DNA from: Erythrophleum ivorense
Taxonomy: Eukaryota > Streptophyta > Magnoliopsida > Fabales > Fabaceae
DNA: 64,000 nt
Direction: 5' to 3'
Assembly (NCBI GenBank): GCA_026724425.1
Contig: JAIUCV010000001.1
Span: 16,288,556 to 16,352,555 of the forward strand
In this document: positions 34,701 to 46,820 of the stretch, in pieces
How the letters are laid out: each line of letters begins with the position of its first letter
How positions within the stretch are numbered: position 1 is the first letter of the stretch
Made by a program: the position numbers and the translations under genes
Notes under the pieces: model-generated
What the model saw: the letters and a program-made list of their open reading frames with translations, nothing else
The model's database searches: none
What the model was told of the DNA's origin: nothing

Positions 34701-37631
34701 TGGTTCTCCCATCAAGGAAAAATCAAGAAGCCATTAAATCCCATTTATGCTTTAGGTTTCGGCCAAGAAGGGATGGTATAGTTAGGACAAGTTTTAAATT
34801 TTTCTAAGGCCATTCTTGAGTCATATTTGATGAATGAAAGTGAGGTGAGGCCTTGGAAAAAAATTTAGAACTCATAAAAATTGATTTGGTGCCTTAAGTT
34901 CTATAATATGACCTAAAGAAGTAACATGGTGCTAGGCCTTTTGTCTTAATGATGTGATGACTCCAAGAGGCTTAAAAGGAGTCAAGAATCATGTGTGAAA
35001 AGAAAGAATGAGGCTTAGAGGTCATTTGAGGGGTATTGCTTCATTAGGTGTAATTATGGACCATAATGAAGTCTATAGAGTAATCTAGTGGTTCATCAAG
35101 TTATGTGGCCTTAAAATGTCTTTCATAAACCTAATTGGCTCCAATAAATTGTATATAGGCCAAGAAGAACCTTCCCCACACTTGTGTGGTTGTGTACTCG
35201 AAAAGAAGAGCTTAAATTCAAAGGGAAAAGTGTGTGAATTGGTACAAGGTAGCTCTCTCCACCTTCTCTTATACATGGATGTGTGTTTAGCTTATTTTAG
35301 AATGTGTGTATATGTATTTTCAAGCTATGAAAAGTATGCTAGCATGCCTTTACATGTCATGATCCTTGATGCTATGTTATGTTTTAAATGAATTCATGAT
35401 GTTTGTATGAGTTTGCTTGAGTGTGGAAAGGCCAAGAACTCTTCCCTTTGGTGAGGATGGACTAAAAACCTTTGAGCTTGGTTGAGACAAAGCAAAGAGT
35501 CTCCCAAAAGTAAAGTGGACTCTTAAGAGTATAGTTGAGTCCAAAGCTCTTAAAGAATGGGTGAGGCAAGTCCAAAATCCATGAAGAGAAGTGTGAGGCC
35601 AATCCAAATACTTGGAGAACTCTTGAATGTCTTGTATGATTGATTCACATGCCAAGGTTGCTTTGAAAATGTCCATGACTTTTATTTTTCCATACATGCA
35701 TTTGAAAAGCTTGCTTTGTACATATTATGTGTGATTGAATGGGAGATAAGTTATTGTGATTCTTTGAATCTCATTCCCTTCTCTTTAATGATCTAACATG
35801 CTAAGTGGACTAAGCAATTATGGTGAAGGGAGCCAACAACGATGAGGAAGAGAGATTGATAACCTTGTGTCTTGTTTTGTTTATTTTGGAACCATAATGA
35901 TAGTTCATCATGTATATGAGGTTGTATATGTACTATGAACTTTGAGACATGTGTAAATATCCTATTATGTGATGTTTAGATGTACGATTATGATATATGA
36001 CCACTAACCCATGTTTTGAGTATGTAAGGTTATAGAATGAGAATTTAAAGTTTAATAAATATGTGTATAAGTGAGGGTTGAATGACCAAAATAAGATGCA
36101 TGAGGTTTAGGACCATTTAGGCAGCTCACACAAGTCTTAAATATGCTTTTAGACTTGCCCAAAAGGTACCAACACCAAGGGAAGACCATTTGGCAAGTTT
36201 AGTACCTCATATGGAGCCAAATTTGACTATTATGGAACCCTATATCACTTTTTGGCCAAATGAGTTAGTCTTAGTCTGAAATTTAACATGGAATTAGGTC
36301 TCAGTAAGAGCTTTTTGGAAAGTTAAAGATCATAATTTTTGGAGGTCTATAGAATATTTGATGATTTTTTGAAATTGGAAAATTTTAGGGATTTAGTCTG
36401 CTGCACTATTCAATTGGTCCAAAATTATTTTCTGTCATTTGAAATTCAAATGATGTCCAATTGTCATGAAATTTTATACAGAAAAACTAGGAAATTACAG
36501 TGACTTGTACCAACTAGAAGCAACTCATTTAGAGGTTTAAAGAGGAAGATATGAATTTTTGAAATTTTTGTCAAGTATTAGTAACCTTACCCGACTAGAA
36601 GTATTGTTCCATCAAATTATGAGATTTGGGCTTAATGAACTGATTTGGAGATATTTTTTCTCTCTAGTTGACATCAATAGCTTTCCATATTGGTATTATT
36701 TTCATGGATTGGATTTTTGCGAAATTAATTGAACATTTTTGAAGTTCATATCAGTAAATTGTGATAGCATCAGGACCTAGTCCGATTGCCAGACCATTTT
36801 GTATGTCAAACGCTCTGTGTGTGGGATGTTATGACTTGTACATATTGTTTCATGAAGTAGACATCCCAATCTTTCCAGAATGACCAAGATTGCATGTTTT
36901 CGATTTTTTTAGATTTAATTATGATTTTTCAAAATTTGCCCAGAAAGGAGGCCAATTCTGGCAGAGAATGAAACATTATTTTCCACCTCCCAATTCGGTT
37001 TCCATGAGTTGTAGGCAAGTTTTTATGATACAAATGAGTTATAATAATGCAATTAAATATGAGGAGACACAGTATGAGCTCACACGGTCCATGTGACACA
37101 GAAATGAATTTCTAGATACGACGCAACGCAAAAATATTCATTATTTTCCCTTGCTTTTCTATGAGAAACCTACATCCTCCATGATATTAAGTCATTGAAA
37201 GGCATGGGATGAGCTATAATTTATGGTGTTACATGTCAATTTGAGGGAGTGTGTTTTGATGAGTTCCGTGTTACTGTCTATGTGTGTGCATGTGTGAGAA
37301 TAGAGGGAGAGTAAATGAATGAATGATGAAGTGGGCCCTCGACATTTTTCTTCAATTATTCTTTCATATTTTTCTCCAACATTTAAATTTAATTTTCCTA
37401 AAGTCTGCACAAAAAGAATTAAAAAATTAAGTAGGAATATTCACAAAATTATTTAAAAGAAATTTACACATTAAAAATCTAAAATTTTGCAAATTAATTC
37501 CTAAAAGGCAATAATAGCCAATAAAATCAAATTTTATTCAATTAAATCCCTTAAGTAATCATTCATCTTTAAAGTGTCTAAATTAAGAGAAATAATATAT
37601 ATATATATATATATATATATGATGTTTATTA
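31745..37631. mobile_element. Insertion in RNase H, probable solo LTR (about 2.0 kb) with another solo LTR nested inside
   Basis: The ends are defined by the GAGTG duplication and by the frame of the split RNase H. Its own sequence (31745-33382 plus 37239-37631, about 2030 bases) has no coding blocks. It starts TGACGG and ends ATTATTA or similar next to an (AT)n tract at 37594-37621. The 5-bp duplication and lack of coding suggest a solo LTR whose terminal CA has decayed to TA. The family is unknown. Confidence 0.55.
33383..37233 (+). mobile_element. Solo LTR, probable Ty3/gypsy, about 3.85 kb
   Basis: Begins TGTAACGTCTAATTTTTCG and ends TATGGTGTTACA, with TGTCA duplicated on both sides (33378-33382 and 37234-37238). 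It is the same family as 22735-26050 but in opposite orientation. It has no gag or pol; scattered short frames inside have no domains. The length suits the long LTRs of chromovirus (Tekay/Del-like) elements, though that assignment is inference. Confidence 0.82.
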
Positions 37632-37800
37632 GAGTGCCACTTGCCTCACTAAGAATCCTGTACATCACTCTTGGATTAAGCACATTGAGGTAAAATACCA
37701 TTTTATTCGAAATCATGTTCAACAATGAAATATGGAGGTAATGTATATTCAAATTGAGAACCAACTTATAGACATATTTACAAAACATTTTTCTTGAAAA
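37632..37800 (+). pseudogene. Sirevirus RNase H, second part
   Basis: Resumes with a CLTKNP segment, then HSWIKHIEVKYHFIRNHVQ and, after a stop, IENQLIDIFTKHF, the usual end of copia RNase H. It belongs with 31438-31744. Confidence 0.85.
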
Positions 37801-38279
37801 TAAATTTATGCATTTAAGAAATAAACTTGGTATTATTGATAAGATATGATGTCTATTTATTGATTAAAGTGGAGCACACTAACTCTTCCATTATTTGTGT
37901 TATGTCCACCTCGTCTTTGTAACTTAATTTATCACATGTTATTACCGATTTATCATTTATTCCAAAAAATTGCACATTTTGTTTTATATTGGCATAATTT
38001 TGTTGTTTGTCCTTATAACAACACGTGTAAAGTGATCGATCTTCGGCATTATTCGCCACATGTACTGAAACATTTGTCATAGCATTAACATGCTCTCAAA
38101 AAGGGGCATGGCCAATGGCTAATAATGATTTTGAGTGACAAAGTGATAATTAAAAAGGCTCTTTTTCAAAATGCTCAATGATAGATAAGAAGCGTCTTTT
38201 CATGACTTACTCTCTCTCTCTCTCACGGACCTATTTTGTCCTAACCTTAGTGTGGTAGAGAACCAATACATAAACTTCT

Positions 38280-40560
38280 TTACATTTAATCTTTAGAGAT
38301 CATAGCAGAGAAAAAGTTCATCCCTATTGAAGGCATTATAGACGTTGAGGAAGAAGATGTGAAAAGAGAACTCACATTACAAAACTTCGTCACAAGAAAA
38401 TAAAACAAGAAAGGAGGAAAGAAATGAAAAAGAAGACAATGCCGAGTCAACAATAAAAAGGAAAAAGGGTCTCTAATGAAGATTGAGAGTAGGAAGAAAC
38501 AAATAATCGAGAAGTTTTTAAAGAAATTAAAGGAGATATCCATTTATTCAAAAAGCCCTATCAAAGAAAATAATTAGATCAGAAGGGAAAGGAAATAAGA
38601 AGATGGATAAAGTAGAAGCTAGCCTTAAAGATTACTTTCATCTTTTGCTTAGGTTTCACACCAAAGAACATCTGTACAGATACCTTACTAACTTTCAACA
38701 AAAATTCGTCACTACTTACAGGTGTGTAAATTTCTTTAAGTTAACTCAGATGAAATATTTGCTAGAATTGCACTTTTTAAGTCCATGGGTTGGACTCCAT
38801 TGGTTATCATAAATGAACTAGCTTATAAGGACCTGGTTTGACAATTTTACTATAATTTAGTTATGGTTAAAGAAGGAAAAACATTAAATTCTTTGGTGAA
38901 TGAAAAATTAATTACTGTGGGAATAGGCATGCTAGAGAAATTTTTTGAGGTATCCTTTAGCAAAGAGCCCCCTTATTATTTTGTTAGGTATTCTTGGCTT
39001 GTTGAGATGCAAGCAACATTTTAGGATTCTTTTAAGGTCATGATTGAGTGCAAGGACTTAATTTATGGAAGAAAAAAAATCAATGCCTAAGTGCTTGCGT
39101 TTCTTTAGTAGGTTGCTGCACACATCATTAGGATAACTATGTTTTCTTAGAATCGAACCTTAGATGTGGTGCCTCACAGAGACATCTTTTGGGTATATAA
39201 TTTGATGGCACAACAAGGTGTTGATATATATTACTAGATGATCAAGTACATAGAGGAAGTAGCAATGAGTTTCTCTTAAGTAATAAGCCTTCCTTATGGA
39301 ATGCTTTTTATGCAAATCTTCAAGTGGTAGGGAGTGAATCTGGAAGGCTATGCCTCTCGAGTGGTTTTTGTAATGTATGATACTGCCATTATGCATTACA
39401 TAAAGTATACTTCAATAGAGACAAAATGGATTAGAAATTATGATGTTGAGGAATATAAGGCTGATCCTGAAGCATTTTAGCATAAGTACCATCAAGCCCT
39501 CAACACTTAACAAGTTCCTTCCACTCATGTTGAACAAATTGTGAAGAAGCCTATCAAGCCTTCCTCCTCCAAGAGCAAGAAGAAACCTGTGCCATCTAGG
39601 GCAAAGAAGTTCTCCACTTTTGGCAATGTTGCTATATCTTTGATTAAAGATGCTTTTAACCATGCACCCCTTGATCCTCTAAGCAACCTCTCTGTAGTGC
39701 ATCTTCCACCTCTTTCACCTAGTGAAGCTCATCCTCCACCAAGTGAAACCAATCATTCACCTTTATATGGCCAAGTAAATCCTTCACCTTTCTTACCTTT
39801 CCAAATTTGTCCTCTAACTTCTTTACGTACATATACACGTTCTCCACCACCTCTTTTATCACAAGAAAAGAAAAATCCTTGCCTCAACCCTTTCTTCCAC
39901 TTCTAACAAAGACTTCCCTCCTTCTCCAACCTTAATTCTTTTATCCTCGAATAAAGAAACTCATGACTTTGTTCCTCCATCTCTTTCACCTTCACTAACT
40001 CCTCCATCTCCTCTATTCTCTTCTCCAACTCCTCAAGGTTCACCATCCTTTACTCCTCCTTTTCCAACTTCTCTTCCTTCACCATTATACACTCCTCCTC
40101 TCACACCACCTTTTCCACCAGACTCTCATCTACCTCCTTCTTTATCTTTTCACCCTTTTAAACTTATTCCTCCTCCTACCTCTCCTCTTCCTTCTTCTGA
40201 TCTTTCACTCCTTCCATCGTCTTCTACTCCTATTCCTTCTTCTATTTCTCATCTTCCTCCTCCCTTGTCTCCACTGACCTTTCCTCCTTCACCACTTGCA
40301 GCTGCTCCTCCCTCTCTATCTCCAACTACTTTTCCTCCTCTACCTCTTATGAAACACCATCATTCTCCACCTCATTCTCCTTCACCTCTTCTGCCTCTTC
40401 CTATCTCTACTCAATAATCCAATGAAGAGATCCTTTAGCTTCTTCGAGCATTGAATAACAATGTCCATGCCCTTTGTGATGATTTTGACTCTCTAACCAT
40501 AAATGTTGGTACCATCCAACACATGATTAGTAGTCAAGGAGTGACTAGGTAATAGTTAGA
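38280..40560 (+). pseudogene. Env-like third coding region of the Sirevirus, broken
   Basis: Many Sireviruses carry an extra coding region between pol and the 3' LTR. Here it starts as a lysine-rich, broken frame (38300-38600), continues through a region with residues such as MDKVEASLKDYF (38603) and enters a long proline/serine-rich segment (39541 to about 40415) made of short PPSLSP, PPFP and LPPSLS type words. It ends in a helical stretch before a stop near 40550. One frame is open from 39541 to 39906 and proline-rich coding continues in a shifted frame. I see no convincing membrane segment. The role of these proteins in plants is unproven. Confidence 0.6.
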
Positions 40561-41099
40561 TTTTGTGACTGCCAAACAGCACAATACAAAGTAGGTTTTT
40601 CAAACTCACTGAAATGAATTCTTGTAGTGCCTTCAGGACATTGACTTTGCTATTATATGCCTTATTGATTGGATGTCTCAAGCCTTTCACCATCTAAATC
40701 AGTAGCTTAGTGATGCCCTTTAAATGTGAGAACACTTCTATAAGCCTATGACAGTTACCAATGATGGCCCTCAATTTATTTATACATTAATGCATCTTAA
40801 TTTGTGAATTCTCCTATGGTTTGTTTAACTGTGCTATGGCTTTACCTTTGATTAATTGCTTTGCTTTTTCTGGCTTCCACCTTTTTTGCTATTGACAAAA
40901 AAGGGGAGATCAAGATGCAAAATGAACTATTTACTTAAATTATGTACTTATTGATTGTTTTTGCATGAATGGTTTGTATGGTTGTTCTGTAACTCCATTG
41001 AATCTTATTGATTTATTCTCATGCTTAGATTTAGGGAGAGCATAAAATAAACTTTTAGACAAATCTTTAAATCTTTTGCATAGTGATTTTGTCATCATT

Positions 41100-41112
41100 T
41101 AAAGGGAGAGAT
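41100..41112 (+). promoter_or_regulatory. Polypurine tract of the Sirevirus
   Basis: AAAGGGAGAGA lies directly before the TGTTGG start of the 3' LTR, the expected plus-strand primer site. Confidence 0.75.
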
Positions 41113-42330
41113 TGTTGGCCCAAGCTTACAAGTCCAAGACTTTGATAATAATAAAACCCAATCAATACTTATGTAAAAGCCCATTTGGATTCTTTGGCCC
41201 ATTGTATGAATTTTATGTTTTGTTTTAGCATACAACGTAACTGATTAATCCAACTGTGCTAATGAACTAAACAATAAAATAATTAATGTATAAACGACAA
41301 AGAGTTATGACTTTTGCATAAACAAATGATAAAATAGAAATACTTTCTACTGTGATTGTCTCTGATTATTATATAAAAATGGATTGTTTCTCTAACTTAT
41401 ATTTTAAGGCTTGTAATAGCATTTATAATGAGTTGACCATATGAGCTACATGAAAAGAGCATCATTGGCGACAGTAACTATAACGTTAAAAGTTTTTGAA
41501 TGTTAGAAACAAAATGAGAATACTTCAGTCAAAAAGAGCATTGAACATTAGGATTATCTCTAATGGCTAGGAGATGTAGAAAGCCAATATATACGAGCAA
41601 GTTCAAGTGCAAAGGGTAGAACAATTTTGTAGAGAAAAATGAAAAAAAAAACGTTGTTCAAAATTCTTGTAAAATTATTAAGCTTAGTGTCTGGTATATC
41701 TACTTATTATAAGCATAAGTTTCTTGAGCGTTGTAAAGCATCTAAAAAAAATGATAAAATCATTTTAACAATTCTGTGTAAAATTCTAAGTGATATAATT
41801 GATGGTTAGCCTATGAAACCTTGCTAAAAAGTTTGTGGGAAGCATGGAAGCATGTGTTGGTGGTGAACACGAAGTAAAACCATCATCTTTGTAAGTTTGT
41901 TACTTTTAGTGAGAAAATCCCTTAAAGTTATAAGGGAATTGGATGTAGGCCTAGGGGCTAAATTAAGATAAATATCTACATGTTTTCTTTCTTTCTTTAT
42001 CTCTTTTCAGTTTGCTGAGTTTGTGTCCTCCACCTTTAGAGGACCTTGATTTAAACTGTTTATTTGTATATGTGTTGATCTTGCTTGCTCCACTTTCATA
42101 TTTCAATCGGCTACTTTACATTATTATTTAAATCATTTAATCTTAGTAAAAAATTTTAATTTATATACTCATCTATTATGCTTTACTGAACTCATTAATT
42201 TTGTGTTAATCACTGTTTACATTCTCCACTTTTTGAACGTTTACTTTTGGAGTTTAGTTGGTCCTCCACCTTAGTAAAAGTAAAAATTTTATTTTCTACA
42301 CATCACACCTATTTAGTCTCTCTAGGTGCC
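41113..42330 (+). repeat. 3' LTR of the Sirevirus, about 1.2 kb
   Basis: Begins TGTTGGCCCAAGC after the polypurine tract. Its last 420 or so bases match the truncated 5' LTR. The end is approximate: the LTR match fades near 42325, and host sequence matching copy 1 (TTTTCCAAATATTTTTGTAG) resumes by 42350. No clear terminal CA or target-site duplication is seen. Confidence 0.75.
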
Positions 42331-42755
42331 TGTTTTCCTTCTTTTGCTTTTCCAAATATTTTTGTAGTCAATTTGCCAATGAGTTTACAAGAGGTTAGCA
42401 AAATGTGGTTCCTTGATGAGGTGAAGTTGATGATTGTGAAACATACAATAGGTGAAATGTGATTGAAGACAAATAACTTAGCACCTTAGAGTTAGATAGA
42501 TTGTTTCTTTTTACCTCCTCCTTTTCTCTTGGTTAAGGAATGTTATTTGTTAGAATTGCCTATATTGTGTTGTGATAGATCAAGTTGTAGAATATAGACA
42601 AAGTTTGGGCCATTTGCAATGACCCTTGACTAGTTTTGTTTTGCCTTTTTAACTATATTATTTTGGATTGAAACTAGTTCTATTCCTAACTAATGGGAAT
42701 TGATATTATTTGATGTGTTTCTTGCTAATTTGATATATTCTGTGCAATAGTGAGA

Positions 42756-42856
42756 AAACTTTTATGTGAAAGATTGCCTTGGATTTGTTGTGATCAAGGG
42801 AAAGGTTAGACTTGATACATTTGAGAATTTTTTGCAAGAGCTTCCAACGTCCAAAA
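42756..42856 (+). pseudogene. Second copy of the SPOC-like gene fragment
   Basis: Diverged duplicate of 19655-19807, encoding GFVVIKGKVRLDTFENFLQE and then LPTSK before the sequence is cut by the insertion at 42857; host sequence continues at 44032. It shares the upstream frame disruption (KTFM followed by a stop) with copy 1, so the fragment was already broken before duplication. Confidence 0.55.
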
Positions 42857-44031
42857 TGAAGAATACACTTAAATAGGGAGTGAATAGGTGCTTTGGCAAA
42901 AAATTGATATAACAAATAAAATTCTTAAATAAATATGTAAAACTAAAAATCGTGTAAACAGAAGAAATTTTTGTCACCAAGATATTATGAAATATGCTTG
43001 AATAGTTAAAGATTAAAAGGACAAAAGAAGACCTTGTCATCAAGGTTTTCAAATAGAATGCAATGATAGAAAATTAAAACTGAGAGATAAAAGAAGTGCA
43101 TTATATATATCTTGGTTTAATCCCTTAACTTATGTTTTGTCCCCTTGCAAAACTCTAAGGGATTTTCACTATTCAATTAGAGTTATATAGTAACAAATAT
43201 TTAGGTTTTCAAATTTATCTAAAACTTTTACAAATAGTTTTGTAGCTCACATATAAACTAACTCTTTGCTCTAAGGAAAGATTTACATAAAGGAGATATA
43301 AAGTTTTAGAAACCCTTATCAATTAAGGGATTATAAGATTACTATTAGATTGACTATCAAACAGTTAGATAAACTAGATACTTAGTGTAGATAAAACTGA
43401 GAATGATGAGAACAAGGAGGATTACAACAAATTCTAGAATGAGAAAGCTTTGTATTCACTTGTTATCTTGTGGCTTTGCACTTATTCTCCATATATGAAC
43501 CTTTAGATTTCTAGTTGTTGTGAGATAGCTTTAGATTTGTTTGATGAAGTAGTAGGCCATAGTGATTTTTAAGTAGCCATGGAGGAGTAAGGTAGCTTCT
43601 TCCTTTTTGGCTAGCTTTGGGAGATTTTTAAACCATCTCTATTTTCTTTCATGGTTTTGTATAGTTGATGCATGTCTAGTAGAGAGGCACCATGCAGTAG
43701 TTTCTCTAATTGTTTTATCCTTATTAATGTTTATTAATGCATTGAAATAACTTAAGAGACAAAGAGAAGTACAATTGACTTTTATTTTTATCCATTGTTA
43801 GTTAATAGAGATGACAGAATAGCAAAAGGTATAAAGCTTTTTGTTTTTAGGAAAAAGATAAAGAAGCAGCAAAGAGAAATAATAATTAAACAAATAAAGT
43901 CTTGTCTCTTTTTTTTTACCTTAAAAAGAATGGCCGAACAGAAGGTGATCAATTAATTTAGGCTTTTATCCAAATATTGAGTTCTTGGATTCATCAAATA
44001 CAAAGAGGGTTGAGAGACTATTAAACCAACA
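42857..44031 (-). mobile_element. Probable solo LTR, about 1.2 kb, copia-like
   Basis: A 1175-bp block absent from copy 1 at the same place. It begins TGAAGAATACACTT and ends ACCAACA; on the minus strand it therefore starts TGTTGGT and ends TTCA, TG...CA like an LTR. Flanks are CAAAA and CCAGA, so a target-site duplication is not exact. No coding is seen. The strand is inferred from the TGTTGG start common in copia LTRs. Confidence 0.5.
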
Positions 44032-45060
44032 CCAGACTTGTGTTATCATGGGACCTCAAGTTCCTCTTGCTACACTTTGAAAGAAAAGAAAGAAGCAGCA
44101 TCTTATGTTACACTTTGAAGCTTATTCTTTCTTTCACCCTTTATTTCCAGTGTGGCCTCGTGAGTTATATAAAGGAAGAGTTATAGTTGAAAAATTCAAG
44201 TTAAAGATATTTATAAATGATATTAAAATTTGAAATTATTTCAAAATTAATTTGAAGGATTCAAAGACAAAAAAATATTAACTTGAGATCTTAAATTATA
44301 ATTTTTCTATACAATTTAATTTTTTTATCTTTGGGTCATTCAAAATAATTTCAAAATTTTAAAATTTTTCAATATAAATATCTTAAATTTGATATTTTTA
44401 ACTATAATTTTTTTCTCCTACAAAAAGTTGATAGATGTGTATAACAACATCTACCATTTGGTGTTACAGGCGATAAAGCAAAAGGATTTGTAATAGACGA
44501 AGAAAGTGAATGTTTAGGGATTCTGTGGTGATTAAAACATATTTATCAATGATTAGACTATTATGAAATTGGACATTTTACAAAAAATATTTTATGATTA
44601 TCTTTGGTGACCTGCATATTATGTTCTAGCTACCTATTCTTCAGCAACATACTTCCAATGTAACAAATTGAGGGAGGTTAAATTAAAATTATAAAAAAAA
44701 ATATCAATTTTTTAGGCATAGTTTAAAATATTTTTACAAATTATGCACTAAAAGTATTATAGTAATTTATTTAACATTTTTTTTTGCTTTTTCCATTTTT
44801 TTTACCAAGTATAAAAATAAAATAAAATATTTATTTTTTTTATCATATCAAACATAATTATATAATGTAAGATTTTATTATCTCAAATCCATTCTCATAC
44901 CCATATAAATCTTTGCAGTGTATCAGACTTGACCTCAATGAATCTTCCACTCTGCGTTTCTCTTTGTTCATCCTCGAGAGATTTCCCCTGCTCCCCTCTC
45001 TTGTGCATGAGAGTGGTTGTTAGAGAGAAATCTCATTTCTGGTAGCTCAATAGAGGACGA

Positions 45061-46520
45061 ATAGAGTGTGATGTGTTCTGTTCTTCGTAGCATTCCTCTG
45101 CTACTAACCATCGAGACCATTGGAAACGTGAAACGAGCTAGCGTCTACATAGCCTTGTGTAAACTGATGGCCATGCTTGGTACATAGAACTGCAAAGGAG
45201 TGGAAAGTTTTCACAAAAATATGAGAAATGTTCAATATATTTTCGTAATTATTATTTAATAATATTTATCTTTTTTATTATTTTATTCAAAATAAAGATA
45301 TAAGTATTATTTTTTATTTTATCTATTTATTTATTTAGTTATTTATTTATTCATTTCATTTCATTCATTTCTTATAAACCAAATGTGTTATAGAAAGAAA
45401 AATCAGAAGGAAAGTGAGTTTATGGTTTTAAAAATTACTTTTCTTTCCTTTTTTTAATAAATTTTTTAATCTAATTTTATCTTAAATGCAAGGGATGCAA
45501 ATCCCATAATCTTCTCTTGCTAGAACTTTTTCTTTAACTGTTTCTATTTTATTTTGTTTGCCTTTTTTTTGGGGGGGGGGGGGGGGGTGGTTTGATGGGT
45601 CATGTCATGGGTAAGATGGAAATGGTTTGACATCTTCATAAAGTTCCGGGCTTCATTCATTTCGGACTTGAGTTAACTTCTCTAGATTTGGATCTACTAG
45701 TTTATTCCTCTGTTTTTATAAAATTAGGTTGGGCTTGAGAATGGGATTAGGTCTAATTTTGTATCTTGGACCTTTAATTCAACTTAGTTGTTATTTTTAA
45801 TTTGGGCCTCTTTATTTTGGGGTTTGTATTTAATTTTTTCTTATATTTTTATTTATTATTTATTACTTTTTTATTTAAGTTGGGCTTAATAAAAAGTTAT
45901 AAAAAATTAAGTAAAAATTGCAAAATTATTTATTACATATTTTTGTCTATATAATTTTTTTCATTTTCTTGAATTATTTTTCTTAAAATAGCCCGTATAA
46001 AATATAGTATTCATAATTGTCTTTCCATACTTGTTTCTGAGAAGAAAAAATGTAGTTTTTGTTATTCTTGCCAACAAATAAGTGAAGGAAAAAACACATA
46101 TTCTTTCTAATAAAATGTAACATTCAATAAAATAAGATTTGATTGCACATGCACGTGGACACACTAGATTGAACTAGGTTTAATTTAATAGCAGAAAATG
46201 TAAAGCGTAAAGATAAAAAGAAAAAAGGGACTTAAACAAAACATGATGTCATTAGATTTTCTTTCTTTACTTCTTCTTTGAACGAGAAGAGTGAAAAATA
46301 TTAATTTTCAATATTATTGACTTACGAATAAATAAAGATAAAAATATGTATTTTGTTTGGAGAGATAAGAAAGAACTTACAAAGACAAGCAAAACTATTT
46401 AAAATTCCATGATCTTTGGTGTGGATTTTTTTTTTGGCCTTTGCTTTTGTTCAGTTATTTTTTCTTTGTTAAAGAAAAATGTCCAAGGAAAATATAGTGT
46501 TTATGCCCGAACATGTATTC
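45061..46520. other. Intergenic DNA between the segmental duplication and the ASR array
   Basis: AT-rich with TTTATT repeats near 45325-45370 and a run of 17 G at 45571-45587. No gene or transposon end is recognised. Confidence 0.5.
45571..45587 (+). repeat. Homopolymer G run (17 bases)
   Basis: Seventeen consecutive G directly after eight T. It could form a quadruplex in single strands, and its true length is likely unstable or subject to sequencing error. Confidence 0.9.
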
Positions 46521-46820
46521 CTTTTGTTTGGGATAAATTGTACAACCCTCTATATTGAGAGGGGTTCTTTACATTTTGGTCAAAGAAAAATTGGTAAACC
46601 AAAATCTCCAATGCTAGATATCTGTTTGTGAAGATTGAATAAGTGACGCATATATGATAGGATAGGGCGATAGGCAAATTCGTATTCATATATAAGTACA
46701 TACAAGTAAATTACATATATATTATTAAAATCCACACCGCAGAAAACATACAACAATTAATAATCCAGAAGGCATTCGCAGACTAGTACCCGATCCATCT
46801 TCTTCTGTGAATAATTAAAA

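Larger units (their letters stand above)
26575..42330 (+). mobile_element. Degenerate Sirevirus-type Ty1/copia retrotransposon with nested insertion
   Basis: In order: truncated 5' LTR, primer-binding site, gag with zinc knuckle and a coiled-coil tail, protease, integrase, reverse transcriptase, RNase H (split by the insert 31745-37631), a long env-like region with a proline-rich segment, a polypurine tract and the 3' LTR. The long gag C-terminus, the extra region after pol and the pol motifs point to the Sirevirus (SIRE/Maximus) lineage. Without the nested insert it is about 9.9 kb. Every coding part has stops or frameshifts, so it is inactive. It sits in segmental copy 2. Confidence 0.88.
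20612..45060. repeat. Segmental duplication, copy 2 (interrupted by several retroelements)
   Basis: Host parts are 20612-22734, 26051-26574, about 42330-42856 and 44032-45060; they follow copy 1 in the same order. The inserts absent from copy 1 are the solo LTR 22735-26050, the Sirevirus complex 26575-42330 and the 1.2-kb element 42857-44031. About 170 bases present in copy 1 (roughly 19030-19200) are missing where the Sirevirus sits, so that insertion or its later truncation removed host DNA. Confidence 0.85.

Noticed and set aside
33383..37233. Full-length autonomous retrotransposon
   Set aside because: No gag, pol, primer-binding site or internal LTR pair is visible between the ends, so a solo LTR is the better description.
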